A DNA stretch of 64,000 bases from Neoscytalidium dimidiatum. Its lineage: Eukaryota > Ascomycota > Dothideomycetes > Botryosphaeriales > Botryosphaeriaceae. Shown piece by piece: positions 1 to 10,246 of the stretch (positions within the stretch are counted from its first letter, which is position 1; each line of letters opens with the position of its first letter). The stretch covers positions 1,798,001-1,862,000 of the forward strand of contig CM074705.1 of NCBI GenBank assembly GCA_037367355.1. Direction: 5' to 3'. A program made the position numbers and the translations under genes. The notes under the pieces are model-generated. The model searched no databases, had not been told where the DNA came from, and saw only the letters and a list, made by a program, of their open reading frames with translations.

Positions 1-774
1 ATGCCCCTGATGTTTGGCCTATCAACAATAAGAAACGTCCATGTTTCTCAACATCACCCGCAGCTGTGGGTGCTCCGATCACCATCTTTGCGCCTTTTTT
101 TTTTTTTTTCTGACGTTGAGTGTCTGGCCTTTCCGCGAGCATTGTTCTCCCCCCGTAACAGAGCACCCGTGGGTCCGTGACGCGGATTCTGGAAAACGGG
201 AGAAACACATGCGGGGTCAAGCACCCGCGGAGAATTTCGGGTGCAGGAGGATTTTTCCCGTGCGTCGCAACCACCGTATGTGTCGCACTCTTCCCCTTCG
301 CTGAAGCAGGTGGGGAACTTCTTGAAGCGGGCCGTGGGTAGGTAGTTGCTTCTGCGACAGACACGCGAAAACATAGAAGTATCCCCGCAAATTATTGACG
401 TATCATCGCTACACGTCCTGCCAGCATTCAGCTGAGTGAGATGAACGGTTATCGAGACGGGACGCGAGAACCCTCAAATTTCTTATGGACTTAGTTGAGT
501 CCCTGCGAGAGAGACGCAGTTGATTGCATTGAAGTGAACGTGTGTTGCATGCATGCCATTGTCACGCACGAGAAGCTTGAGAAAGGCCGGGCTCTCGATA
601 ATTGAAATAGGAAGTGCAAGTGTGTGCGAGAAGTCATCCAGACGTAAACACTCTGCATATCTAGGAGCACATTAACTTATGTACCTACTCTCACGTTGAC
701 CAACCCGCTGCTTGGTACTACCACAACTGCTGATACAATACATAGAACTTAATTGTTCAAATTATTCTCAATGA
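1..774. other. Intergenic, no gene seen
   Basis: Only short overlapping open frames without recognisable motifs on both strands. A poly-T run near 100-110 is the only low-complexity element. I see no coding gene before the tRNA-Gly gene that follows. Confidence 0.5.
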
Positions 775-811
775 GCGCCGATGGTGTAATGGTTAGCATT
801 AATGCCTTCCA

Positions 812-840
812 ATCTCGTGGTTCCAACTACAATATTCGTC
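812..840 (+). other. Canonical tRNA intron (position 37/38) of tRNA-Gly
   Basis: This 29-nt insertion lies one base 3' of the TCC anticodon, where nuclear tRNA introns removed by the tRNA splicing endonuclease reside. Its removal gives a seven-base anticodon loop. It has no GT-AG ends, so it is clearly different from the second insertion in the same gene. Confidence 0.8.
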
Positions 841-859
841 AGCATTAGATTCGGGTTCG

Positions 860-911
860 GTAAGTTTCAAAGTTCGAATTTTGAAGAGTGCAAATTCTAA
901 CAAGTATGAAG
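860..911 (+). other. Spliceosomal-type insertion in the T-loop of tRNA-Gly
   Basis: The insertion of 52 nt begins GTAAGT (860-865), has CTAAC at 897-901 and ends AG at 910-911, with 10 nt between branch motif and 3' end. These are the consensus signals of the mRNA introns elsewhere in this window. It lies between T-loop bases TTCG (856-859) and ATT (912-914). Removal restores TTCGATT and box B. It also contains AGTTCGAATT at 871-880, which resembles a box B. That it is spliced is inference. Confidence 0.8.
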
Positions 912-927
912 ATTCCCGATCGGCGCA

Positions 928-3900
928 TTCAATTAAAGATCTTTTTTCCATTCCGTCTCTGTATTCGAGTGTTTGAAATTTTCTTTTTTTTTTTCAAACC
1001 CCCCTATCTTTTAACCTTTAGCTAGACTCTTTGTAAGTTTTTAACATAGCTGCTGTTAAACATCTGGAACCGGCTCATTGATCCTGATGGAAAGAGTGTG
1101 TTGTTGTCCCTATCCTCGGAGACCGGCCTATCAGCAAATTTCGTCAAATGATCGAAATGACGGGGGTCTCGAAGTCCGGTGCCCTGGATCGAGCGCGAGG
1201 AGGGATTGAATCAAATAATGCGGGTCTATCATAGGTATTTTCCGACCTTACCTAGCAAAGTACCTTGAATACCGGCTTTCCGCAGACGATGTTAGCCGGA
1301 CCTGGCACCGGCTGAGCATTGAGAAGCTCTGGAAGGCCGTCAACACAATCAACGCCGCCGACAGCCTTTGTATTCCGCTTGATCTTACGCTCCCGTGAGC
1401 GCTCCAGTTCCTTATTCACGTAGCCCTTCCAATCAGTTTCAAACCACCCATCTTCGACCTTCAGGCGCTTGTATTGGGGACCGGAAAGATTCTGAGCTGC
1501 TAACTAATGTGACGCTCCCAACTCTTTCCACTTGGTATATTTCGTCGAGTTCTTGCAATAGAGGCACGATCAGCCCATTGATGAATCTTGTTGGTGTTGT
1601 AATTTCATGCGACGCTCCCAACGGAGTTTGTGTAAATAGAAGGTCCCCTCCAAATGGCGGTTAAGGCTCGCTTGGCTGGCCCAAACCTTAGTCCTGTTCT
1701 TCTCAGATACCGTCTCATCTTTTGCGCACGTTGGACAAGTTGTATGACTCTTACTCCAGGGTCCACTGTAGCCTGTGAGAGCGTTACTGATAACATTCTG
1801 CATGAACAAGGTAGCAAAGTTTTTGGATGAAAAGCTGGACGGGATTATCTATATCGCAGCAATCATGATCCAAAAGCATGACGTGAACCTAAGCTTACGT
1901 GGTCATCCTGATCCCCAGTAGACTCCTCTTCTGGGTGAAGAAGGAGGACACCCCAAATATCACTACGGCGAGCGCTGTCCACGATGTCTTCGTAACCATC
2001 GTCTTGCACCTAATTAAAAGTGTTCGGGTCATCATCGGGCTCTTCGTCGCATTCTTCAATCGGTAGCGGTTCGGCTTGACAGATAGGCAGCGGCGACATT
2101 CCCCATCCGGGCCTTCGCCGCCGGGTGGCTGCTACTGCCTAGATCACGTGAATGTACCTCGCTTATACGCACGGTCCACTTAGCTCACCTATATTAGAGA
2201 GCTCTTCTCCCGTCCTCGTCTTTTTCTCACCATACTTGTTCGTGTCCCCTCCCCCCTCCCTAACAGCCTCCCAGAGCACTCGCTAACAATTTACAGACCT
2301 TGTTGGGGCTGCCGTGATCATGAAGACGGTCGGCCTATCGGGCTGCCCTGCATTGCACAGCGCGGAGGTGGCCCGGTATGAATCTCCTTCGGGGGCTTCA
2401 CCGGCGCAATTTTTGATGGCTTCCATTGATGGAAAGATCTTTTCGTTGATGATCCTGCCTTGCGCGGGACTTCGAGGAAGAGTTTTCTCATCCGCTCACC
2501 CGCACCACCCCATCCATCCGCGCACCTGCACCAACGTCGTGGGACGGCTTTGTCAAGACGTACGGTCGGACTGTCACTCTTGCTTCATTCTGCTTCGGTT
2601 TTGGTGCCATCCTGATGGCGGCAACAAGAATTCACCCGGTACGCTTATGACGCGTGGCATCTGGTGCTTGCCGGTAAGGCTCAGCGTTCCCGACGCAATC
2701 TTGCCTCCAGGACCTCACCACGCCATTCTCCATCGGTCTGTATCCCGCACGATCATCGCCCGGCAAAGATGCTTTACCTCTGGCAATTAGGCCACTGCGG
2801 AACAGTTTCTAGAGGGCAGTCAGCAATGCAGAGGCCCTAGGCTTCGAGACGAGGCAACAATGAATGTGCGCCAACCGCAGCGCGTATCCGTTTACCTTGT
2901 TCAGGCCGCCGCTGATGAACCCAGACCACGTCCGCCACACTCGCTTGTCGTCCGCCCGCCATCGGCCGTCCCTTGCTTACTTCTCTGCCCACTGTTAGAC
3001 CCGTGGTCATCGCTGCGACTATCACCGACCCTCCCCTCCTCCGCCCTCCGCTCCTGACTGTTCCTTGGATAATTGTTGATTGGGTCCGGGTGAGCTTGCA
3101 GATATACATATGGGGGGTCCCGGCCTTTGCTGTTTCTGGGCTCTTGAATATTGTCATTGAAAGCGTATCGCTGTGGAGATCTCCACCAGGTCGATAGATT
3201 CCTGGTGGCGCAACTCCCCAATATTCAGGGGAGTTCATCTGGGACTCCGGCCAGGACTTGGTTGCGGAAACTAACCCCCAGGACCAGTTAAGGTAACTAA
3301 GACCTCAGTACACATAGCGTTGAGCCGCTGAACATATCCTACCTCTCGGCCCTCGCACTTTGCATCCCATTCTCATACTGCCAGAAACGCCGCAACTCCT
3401 CATTATCCGAGACCAGCAATGTCAACGCGAAAAACTTGCTTTTTTCCTCTTGCCTGTCACGCAGCCTCCTGCAGCTCCTTCTAACATACGACGAGAGGTT
3501 ATGGCAGAGTGCATACTGAATCAACGCATTGGAGCCACAAAGGCAGGGACGCAACGGCAAACTACAAGAGTGTGCACTCTTCCAGTGCATTGCGGGAGAA
3601 TGTACTGTGCCTACGCATGGGACTAATCAAATTTATGACCTGCATCGCCTGGTGGCCAGCTTAGGCCCCAATGCTCGCATATAAGCCATTCAACCTGGAT
3701 TTGCACAAAATCTAGTCTCATTCAGCAAATAACGACACAGCAAACGACGCCAAAGCACCAACCGGGTGAGTTGTGCAAATCTCATGTTAACGACGTGGGC
3801 TGAAGGTCGTGAGGAGGTACGGGTCCCCGCACTCTACCATGTGCCCGATCCTGTAAGCCAGGGCGGGGTTCCCAAGTGAGAATTACCTGCAGCGAAAATC

Positions 3901-4666
3901 GCTACGTAGCACATGCAAGTGCCACAGATTCAAATTCAGGAACCGGGGCTGTTGCGCATTACTATATTGCCAAGCTACCTTTATTCGTCAGCCACAAAAT
4001 GCCGATGTTGAGAACGATGTCAATCTCGATTTTACTACTTGCTCTACCAGCCTTTGCTCTACATTTTCTTACATTAAACGAGTTAAGTCTTAGTATGGAC
4101 CCAAATCTTGTATGAAATGAAACAGCTTGAGTACCCCGTGTGATACTACCCAAAATAAATGCTTGGATGGAAGTCGAGATCGCCGGCGCATTTGGACATT
4201 CCTTGGTCGCTTGTATGCATATAAGCTCCACCCTTAGCCGTACCCTAGAGCCACCTTGCATTCTACGGAAAGGTGCTGCATCCTCTGGCTAGGGGCCTCA
4301 ATTGGTGAAATGCTGAGCACATCCCTACAGTGTGATAGGCCCAGTCCTCTAGCTTTCACGATTCCTGGCCGGAGACCAGCTTCAGACGCAATGTCAAAAG
4401 CTCTTCGCACCATCCAAAGGCGGTAGCACCCTTCTGCACCCTGCAGTCATCTTTGTTCATTCTAACACTGTGTATGGTCAATCATGTTTAGGCGTGGGCG
4501 CCCTGCAGCACCAGGTCTCAGCGCATTCGGCGATGAGGCTGGAATCTGATGTAGGATCTGTTCCCGAAGGATCTATAAAGCCGGAAGCCAGTCTTTTTCA
4601 GATCCTACGAATTCAATTCTCCCATCATCTTCTCCGCCGGCCGTACTTCTTGGTGGCGGTATTCCC
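928..4666. other. Long intergenic stretch, no supported gene
   Basis: No open frame here carries a motif I recognise. Around 2310-3230 several short plus-strand frames contain hydrophobic segments, and a CT-rich leader-like tract lies at 2210-2270. A degraded or multi-intron membrane-protein gene is possible, but I could not join the frames into a credible model. Upstream of 4667, a CT-rich stretch with TATAAAG at 4571 may be the lipocalin-like gene's promoter. Confidence 0.4.
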
Positions 4667-5303
4667 ATGATGTCTCTTGGTAAAACAGCATTGAATTGCT
4701 TCGTTGGTGCCTGGGGTTTCATCAATTCCTCGCTTGTGTATGCTTCACTCTTTCCTGTTGATCCTGCTGTGGCCTGCCGTCTAATTCCCTTCTGTCCCCT
4801 TTCACTCGAGCAACCCGTTATTAAGCTAACCGCCTTACCTCAGGAACACTACAACAGGAGACTTAGTCCCGGGTGACTGGGCATACCCTGTACCCTCCGG
4901 CATGTCACTCTACACGCCCAATGGCTATTGCGCCCTTCTCGTCACCGCCAATGACACCACGAAACCGGAGCTTCGGCCCACCTACCTCGACCAGAGCGAC
5001 TACTCGTCCGGCACTGACGCTGAGTGGGCGCTGATCGGCAAGTACAGCATCGCAGGCGCCGGGCCGTACCATCTGTCCAACATCACCGCCGGAAACAACG
5101 GCACGAACAGCACGGACGGGCCGCAAGGCACAGTCACGGGCGAGTTTCTGACGGCTACGCTGCCCAGCCGCATTGGTCCGTTCGAGTTCACGTTCAAATT
5201 TTATGACGATTGCCAGGTGTGGAACCTGCACCAGAGTGTTGGTGAGGATACGGAGAGGGTGGCGTGGTATGAGAAGTTGCCCGATCAGGACGTGTATGAT
5301 TGA
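4667..5303 (+). CDS. Lipocalin-like domain protein
   Basis: Two exons, 4667-4737 and 4844-5303, give 176 residues. The 106-nt intron starts GTATGC, has CTAAC and ends CAG; splicing reads smoothly from FINSSLV into NTTTGDLVPGDW. The N-terminal FVGAWGF and the following MSLYTPNGYCALLV match the pattern of fungal lipocalin-like (Lipocalin_5 type) proteins, where a conserved Trp starts the first strand and a 'YTPDGYM'-like strand follows. A second such repeat, IGKYSIAG, begins the C-terminal half. There is no clear signal peptide. These proteins often sit near secondary-metabolite genes, but no such cluster is visible here, and the substrate is unknown. ATG 4670, one codon in, is an equally possible start. 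Confidence 0.72.
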
Positions 5304-6985
5304 AAAGATCACAGAGGGGGGGGGAGACAGCGCCAGCCTGTTCCTCGATCATGTTAATTTCAGTTTAATCTAAAGCATCCGTCACGGCCCTATATAGCCC
5401 TAACCATGCAGCACGATTTATTCATTGAACCCCGTTAGTGGACACTGAAGTCTTGCAGAGCCCGTGACTCTGCATATCGAGACGGTGATATTACGGAAAT
5501 GGACCGATTAGCTCCAGGAAAGCGGGTCCTGAGCTTGTGGCTCCCAGCGTATCCTCCATCCCGTTGTGTTGTAGATGGGGCCGAATGACCACTGCGGTAG
5601 TTAGGTCGGCTGAAACCGCGTAAAAGTACCGCCACTCGTAGGAAGTCGTAATTGGCTACAGGACCTGTGGGCTGTCCATTAAGTTCGTCAAGATAGTTGA
5701 GGCTGGGCTGGCGGATCCGTCGATGAGTGGTGCAGGAAGAATAAACGTCTCTGCATGAGGGCGGGGCGCCAGACACGTGGGTGCCAGGTATGCTGCGAGA
5801 GTCATGAGTGACCTCATTGTTGCTTCGGTTTTGAGGGTCTCGAAGCATGGGGGGTAATAATGCCTGATAATTCTGATGGGCAGGTGTCAAGTTTATGGTC
5901 GGATATACCGTCTGTCTCTCCCCTCTGTAGGTTTTTGCGAGGTGGCTGGGTAATCAGTTGTGCTGCCATCTGGTCGATGTGGGTGCAATCAAGCGAGGTA
6001 CTACTACAGTATTCTGTCACCAAAAGTTGATTTCAAAGCTATCACTTACGATTGCGATTGGTCTGCCGTATATTCCTGCGGAGCTTGCCCACTTGACGTC
6101 ATGTATACCCCAGGTCCTTCGGCTACTCACAAGCTGGGCCACGAAGAATTTTTGGAGACAATAGGCCCCGAAAAGATCGTCCTGAGCAACGGCAGTAGTA
6201 GCAGAGAGACTGAATGGCTCAAATTCAAAGGGCATTCGCTCAAGCCAAGAGCCGAAATTCGCAAGATGTCGGCCACTCAACGTAAGCTTGGCTTAGCAGG
6301 GTGAAGCTCCCCTGAACCGCCTTTCAGCCTTAGTTCGACCGACCTCGCGACGATTGCCATCTTCGCTCTAAGTTGCGGCTGGTTTGTGAATGTTACCGCG
6401 CATGGGGAGTTGCAGCATAGATTTATACTTAAATGTGCGGACAAAGTGATCACATTTGCATCTGAATGAATCCTGAGCGGTATGATATTGGGATAGTAGA
6501 ATCGATGTCGCATGAGCTATGTCATCACTGAAATTCTCTGTAGTGGAGGACGGTGATGGCAGAGGGGGAAAGGTGGTCGTTACTTGACGCATTTCCTCAT
6601 TAGGTCGCTACCTGGTCATCGCAGCAGCGGTAAGTGGTTATGCTGAAGACTTGTGAATGCAACGTGATTTCTTTGTGAATCAAACATGATTTCAATCGAT
6701 CAATTGTCAAGTGGATAGTGATGGTGGTGGTGATGATGAAGAGAAAAGACGAGTGGTTGATGGGTGATAAGCTTGGGCGGGTGGAGTGCGGCTCTGTCGG
6801 AGTCTGGGCAGGCTGGGGTCCGGTCAGCTTGACGCGCCTCGTTGCGTGCCTGGAGCCGGAGCTCATCCATCCACCATCCAAGCTCCAAACTACCGCAACA
6901 AACCTGCCTCATCTACCTCCGCATCCGTATCCCGACCGCCTCTCTCACGTTTGTTGTCCGCCTCGGTCAGATTGCACATATTGCC
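5304..6985. other. Intergenic; only doubtful open frames
   Basis: Overlapping frames of 85-150 codons occur on both strands at 5435-5890 (minus), 5960-6304 (plus) and 6017-6280 (minus). None shows a domain, signal peptide or splice pattern that would favour it. The last 300 bp are the PRE2 promoter and leader. Confidence 0.4.
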
Positions 6986-8010
6986 ATGGATTCGTTAGTG
7001 GCACAGTACAGCCAGCCGGCGCACCAGAACGAGGGCTACGGCCATGAGGAGCAGCAAGAGCTCATGGAGGTTTCTCCGCCACTCTCGCTCAAGTTCGCTC
7101 TGCCTCCTGTCGCTGCTGTATGTCAATATCCGCAGCTTTACCATGCAGCTCCCTCTGATACTGACGAATCATCAGCCCGCATCATGGCTTCGCACCATGA
7201 CCGACGATTACTCCAACCCGAACTGCCCCATCAAGCTTGCCCACGGTACCACGACTCTAGCATTTAGGTTCAAGGGTGGCATCATCGTTGCTACCGATTC
7301 GAGAGCTACTGCTGGTAACTGGATCGCCAGTCAGACGGTGAAGAAGGTGATTGAGATCAACAACTGCTTGCTGGGAACCATGGCCGGTGGCGCTGCTGTA
7401 AGCCGCCTTTCTTATACTGCCAATCTATGGATCGCGGACTGACTTAGTTTTAATAGGATTGCCAATACTGGCTTGCCTACCTTGGTATGCAGTGCCGTCT
7501 GCACGAGCTTAGGCACAAGCGCCGCATTTCCGTCGCTGCCGCATCGAAGATTCTCGCCAATCTGGTCTACTCATACAAGGGCATGGGCTTGAGCATGGTA
7601 AGCAGTCATGGAGACTAGAAGCGCCAGGGCTAGACTGATTTTTATGGTTATAGGGTACTATGTGTGCAGGTGTCACTCCTCAAGAAGGCCCGGCTCTTTA
7701 CTACATCGACAGCGACGGTACGCGCCTCGCCGGTAATCTGTTCTGTGTCGGTTCCGGTCAGACTTTCGCCTACGGTGTGCTGGACGCCGAGTACAACTAC
7801 GATCTCTCGGATGAGGACGCTCTTGAGCTTGGCCGCCGCAGTATTCTGGCAGCTACGCACAGGGACGCATTCTCTGGTGGTTACATCAACCTGTACCACG
7901 TCAAGGAGGACGGCTGGGTTAAGCACGGCTTCAACGACACCAACCCTATCTTCTGGAAGACAAAGCTGGAGAAGGGCGAGTTTTCAAACGTCACGGCGGA
8001 TCTGGAGTAG
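6986..8010 (+). CDS. PRE2: 20S proteasome beta5 subunit, chymotrypsin-like
   Basis: Four exons (6986-7117, 7176-7397, 7457-7597, 7654-8010) with GTATGT or GTAAGC donors, all phase 0, give 283 residues. This is the beta5 subunit of the 20S proteasome core in cytosol and nucleus, which cleaves after hydrophobic residues. The 68-residue propeptide ends HG|TTTLAF, so autocatalytic cleavage exposes Thr69 as the nucleophile (mature Thr1). Mature Asp17, Lys33 and the beta5-typical Met45 are all present. The sequence through [11 protein letters not shown] and [14 protein letters not shown] is diagnostic. The MDSLVA start is typical of filamentous fungi. INP1 follows on the same strand 435 bp downstream. 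The gene looks fully functional. Confidence 0.97.
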
Positions 8011-8445
8011 GCGATGTAATGGTGGGATGGCGGTGCAATAAGATTGGGCTTGTACTTCTCCACGAGCGCGGCTAGCATAGAGCTCAATTCATGAGGCAAG
8101 GATATTATACGCATGAAGATAAGGTGATAGTGGTGCTGTAGCGTTTCGCATTGCGTTTGACGAGCGGCCAATAGCGAGGTGTCGGACAGTGCTTTGAACA
8201 GCGGCTGGCTGGGCCATGCCCCTGTAGCGCAGAGCTCACGCGCATGCCGCGTGAAGGCCCGCCAGCCGCCCGCCGCAACAACCCGGTCGATCTCTCGTCA
8301 CCGGCCATTTGCTCTCTGCGCTGCCCGCCAACTCCCACCACGCCTCTTTTCCACTCAAAGAACACCACGAATCTTGCGCCTGCAGCCCAGTCCACCACCG
8401 TCCGCACCCGCGTCAGCATGCACTCCTGATTCGCCCGCATGCGCC
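8011..8445. other. PRE2-INP1 intergenic region
   Basis: A 435-bp spacer serving as PRE2 3' region and INP1 promoter/leader. The INP1 frame stays open back to 8179, but residues encoded there do not resemble the family. Confidence 0.6.
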
Positions 8446-10246
8446 ATGACCCCCCCAACCACTCCTTCCACCCCGACAGCTGCGCCGCCCACGGTTAACC
8501 GCGGCGTGCGCCGTTCCTTCACCCTCCCAACGCGCTTCAGTAGCCCGGGCACGCCCTCCGAATCGCCTGCCACTCCGGATGGGGTGGAGACCCTGTTCAA
8601 TCACAGCTTCGCCAAAGTAGTGCTGTTCACAACGGCGTCATCGCTCTCTAGGCCGTCGTCTAGCGCCAGCAATCGGACGGTTTTCAGGGACCAAGGCCCC
8701 GCAGACACCATCCCTTGGGTTTCGCCAACGGAGAGCACCGTTGCTGCTGGTACGAGCCACCTCGCAGCTGGTTTCTTGCTCCACTAACCAATGTGCAGGC
8801 CCAATAAGGATCTACCGAGTCCCCGGATCTGTCGCGTTCCTCCATTCAGGCTCGCTGCTGCACGCTATACTGCCCAGGTCGCAGTGCTGGTGTGTCGATG
8901 GCGTGTCTAAGTTTGCCATGCGCATACCCCGCCCGAACTCCTATTACCGCATAGAACTTCCTGGCGACGGAGAAGAAAACCTGGCCAAAGCGGAGGAGTT
9001 TAAATGTGTGATGGAGAAAGTTCTCCTGTATGAGAAGACTGTCTGTCCATTCACGCGCGGCTTCCACGTCGAATTGCCAGAAATCCCGGCGACGCCGCCG
9101 CGGAGGAAGAGACCTGTAACACCAGGCAGGGCCAAGAAGTGGAAGCTCGACGGGGTCTGGAAGCCGGAAGACAGTGAGCGACCGGTGAGCCAGGGAACAG
9201 AAAAATCGTTCGCGTCGGATAATAGTACCATTTCAGCCTCGTCCGATTTCTACAGACGCAGCAGCGTCTTCTCGACCACCTCCATTTCTAGTTCCATTGC
9301 CGAGGACGAGACGCCTTCCGAGGACGGCTGTTCGGAGAGCTCATCCACCGAACGCGCCATAAGATCCAGTATGAGGCCTGCTGAATGTTCGAGAGCGGTG
9401 ACGGCGCCTGCTCAGCCGCGCTTCAGGTCGGCGTCAAGTTCGTCGCTAAGCGCCTCAGCTGAAGAATCATCTGATCTTAATTCCGATGCGGCGAGCATAT
9501 CGTCCACCGCCGATTCTGCTGCAGGGTCTTTTTACTCGTTGAATAACGAATCAGGTATGAGAGATCTGCATTCCAGGCAGACATCGATGTATTTTGATGC
9601 TGCGTCGGTGCGTCGAGAGTCTCCACCAGCTCAGGCGGTGGATGGCACGTCAGACCGAGATCTGAACGCCAGCCCGGGAACGCGCCATAAGCGTGAGATA
9701 TCCGAGCTGACAATCACCGCTCATACGCACCTGAGCGAGGATGAGCGCTCGCCCTTCACACCGTCGCCTCGCGTCGAAGACCGGCCAAATTCTGCACCGC
9801 CGACGCCGACTTTGACCAGCGACTCGGATTCAGCCGTGGACATGAGCTATCCGGAGATAGAACCACCGCGCGAGTCGATCAGGCTACGCCGTCTGACGAG
9901 CACGTCTCATCTGCGGGCCTTCTCACCGATGCCCCATCCGGCGAATCTCTTCACTCCGGCCCCGTCGCATCCCAAGAAGGAGTTCACGAGCGCCATCATG
10001 CAGAAGACCATGGGCATCTTGATCGGCCCACCGGCGCACCTAGTAGCGCTGATGCTTCGCATAGCAGCTCGCATCGCAACGGGAGTGTTCACGCCGGATT
10101 CGTGGAGTCTGCGCCGGGGGAAGAGAATCCCGGGGGCATGGCAATGGAGCGAAGACGAAGCAGACGAATGGGATGAGGAAGATGATTACGGCATCCCTCT
10201 CGGCAACTACAGGAAGAGAGACACCGACGCATCAGATGTTGACTGA
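8446..10246 (+). CDS. INP1: Inheritance of peroxisomes protein 1 (Inp1)
   Basis: Two exons, 8446-8749 and 8799-10246, give 583 residues; the 49-nt intron (GTACGA...CTAAC...CAG) splits a Gly codon. Inp1 is a peripheral peroxisomal protein that tethers peroxisomes to the cortex so that some stay in the mother cell. The conserved block spans about residues 45-225: VETLFNHSFAKVVLF, then GPIRIYRVPGSVAFL, QCWCVDG and KVLLYEKTVCPFTRGFHVEL, which is the order seen in fungal Inp1 proteins. The rest is Ser-rich and probably disordered, with an acidic tail. ATG 8446 is chosen because an upstream in-frame extension to 8179 encodes low-complexity sequence unlike the family. Confidence 0.88.

Larger units (their letters stand above)
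775..927 (+). tRNA. tRNA-Gly(TCC) with two intervening sequences
   Basis: The acceptor stem is GCGCCGA (775-781) paired perfectly with TCGGCGC (920-926), followed by discriminator A927. The D arm (784-799) holds an intact box A, TGGTGTAATGG (782-792). The anticodon stem AATGC (801-805) pairs with GCATT (842-846), and the loop CTTCCAA gives anticodon TCC (808-810). A 29-nt insertion at 812-840 sits at the canonical 37/38 intron site. The T stem TCGGG (851-855) pairs with CCCGA (915-919), but the T-loop TTCG|ATT is split by a second insertion at 860-911. With both removed, every stem is perfect or near-perfect, which argues against a decayed pseudogene. A T6 run at 942-947 fits a Pol III terminator. 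Box B is interrupted by the second insertion. Confidence 0.87.

Noticed and set aside
2310..3230. Possible membrane-protein gene from several hydrophobic frames
   Set aside because: Frames could not be joined by credible splice sites and no family was recognised.
3920..3945. Box B-like GATTCAAATTC
   Set aside because: Flanking bases do not form a T stem and no box A is placed upstream.
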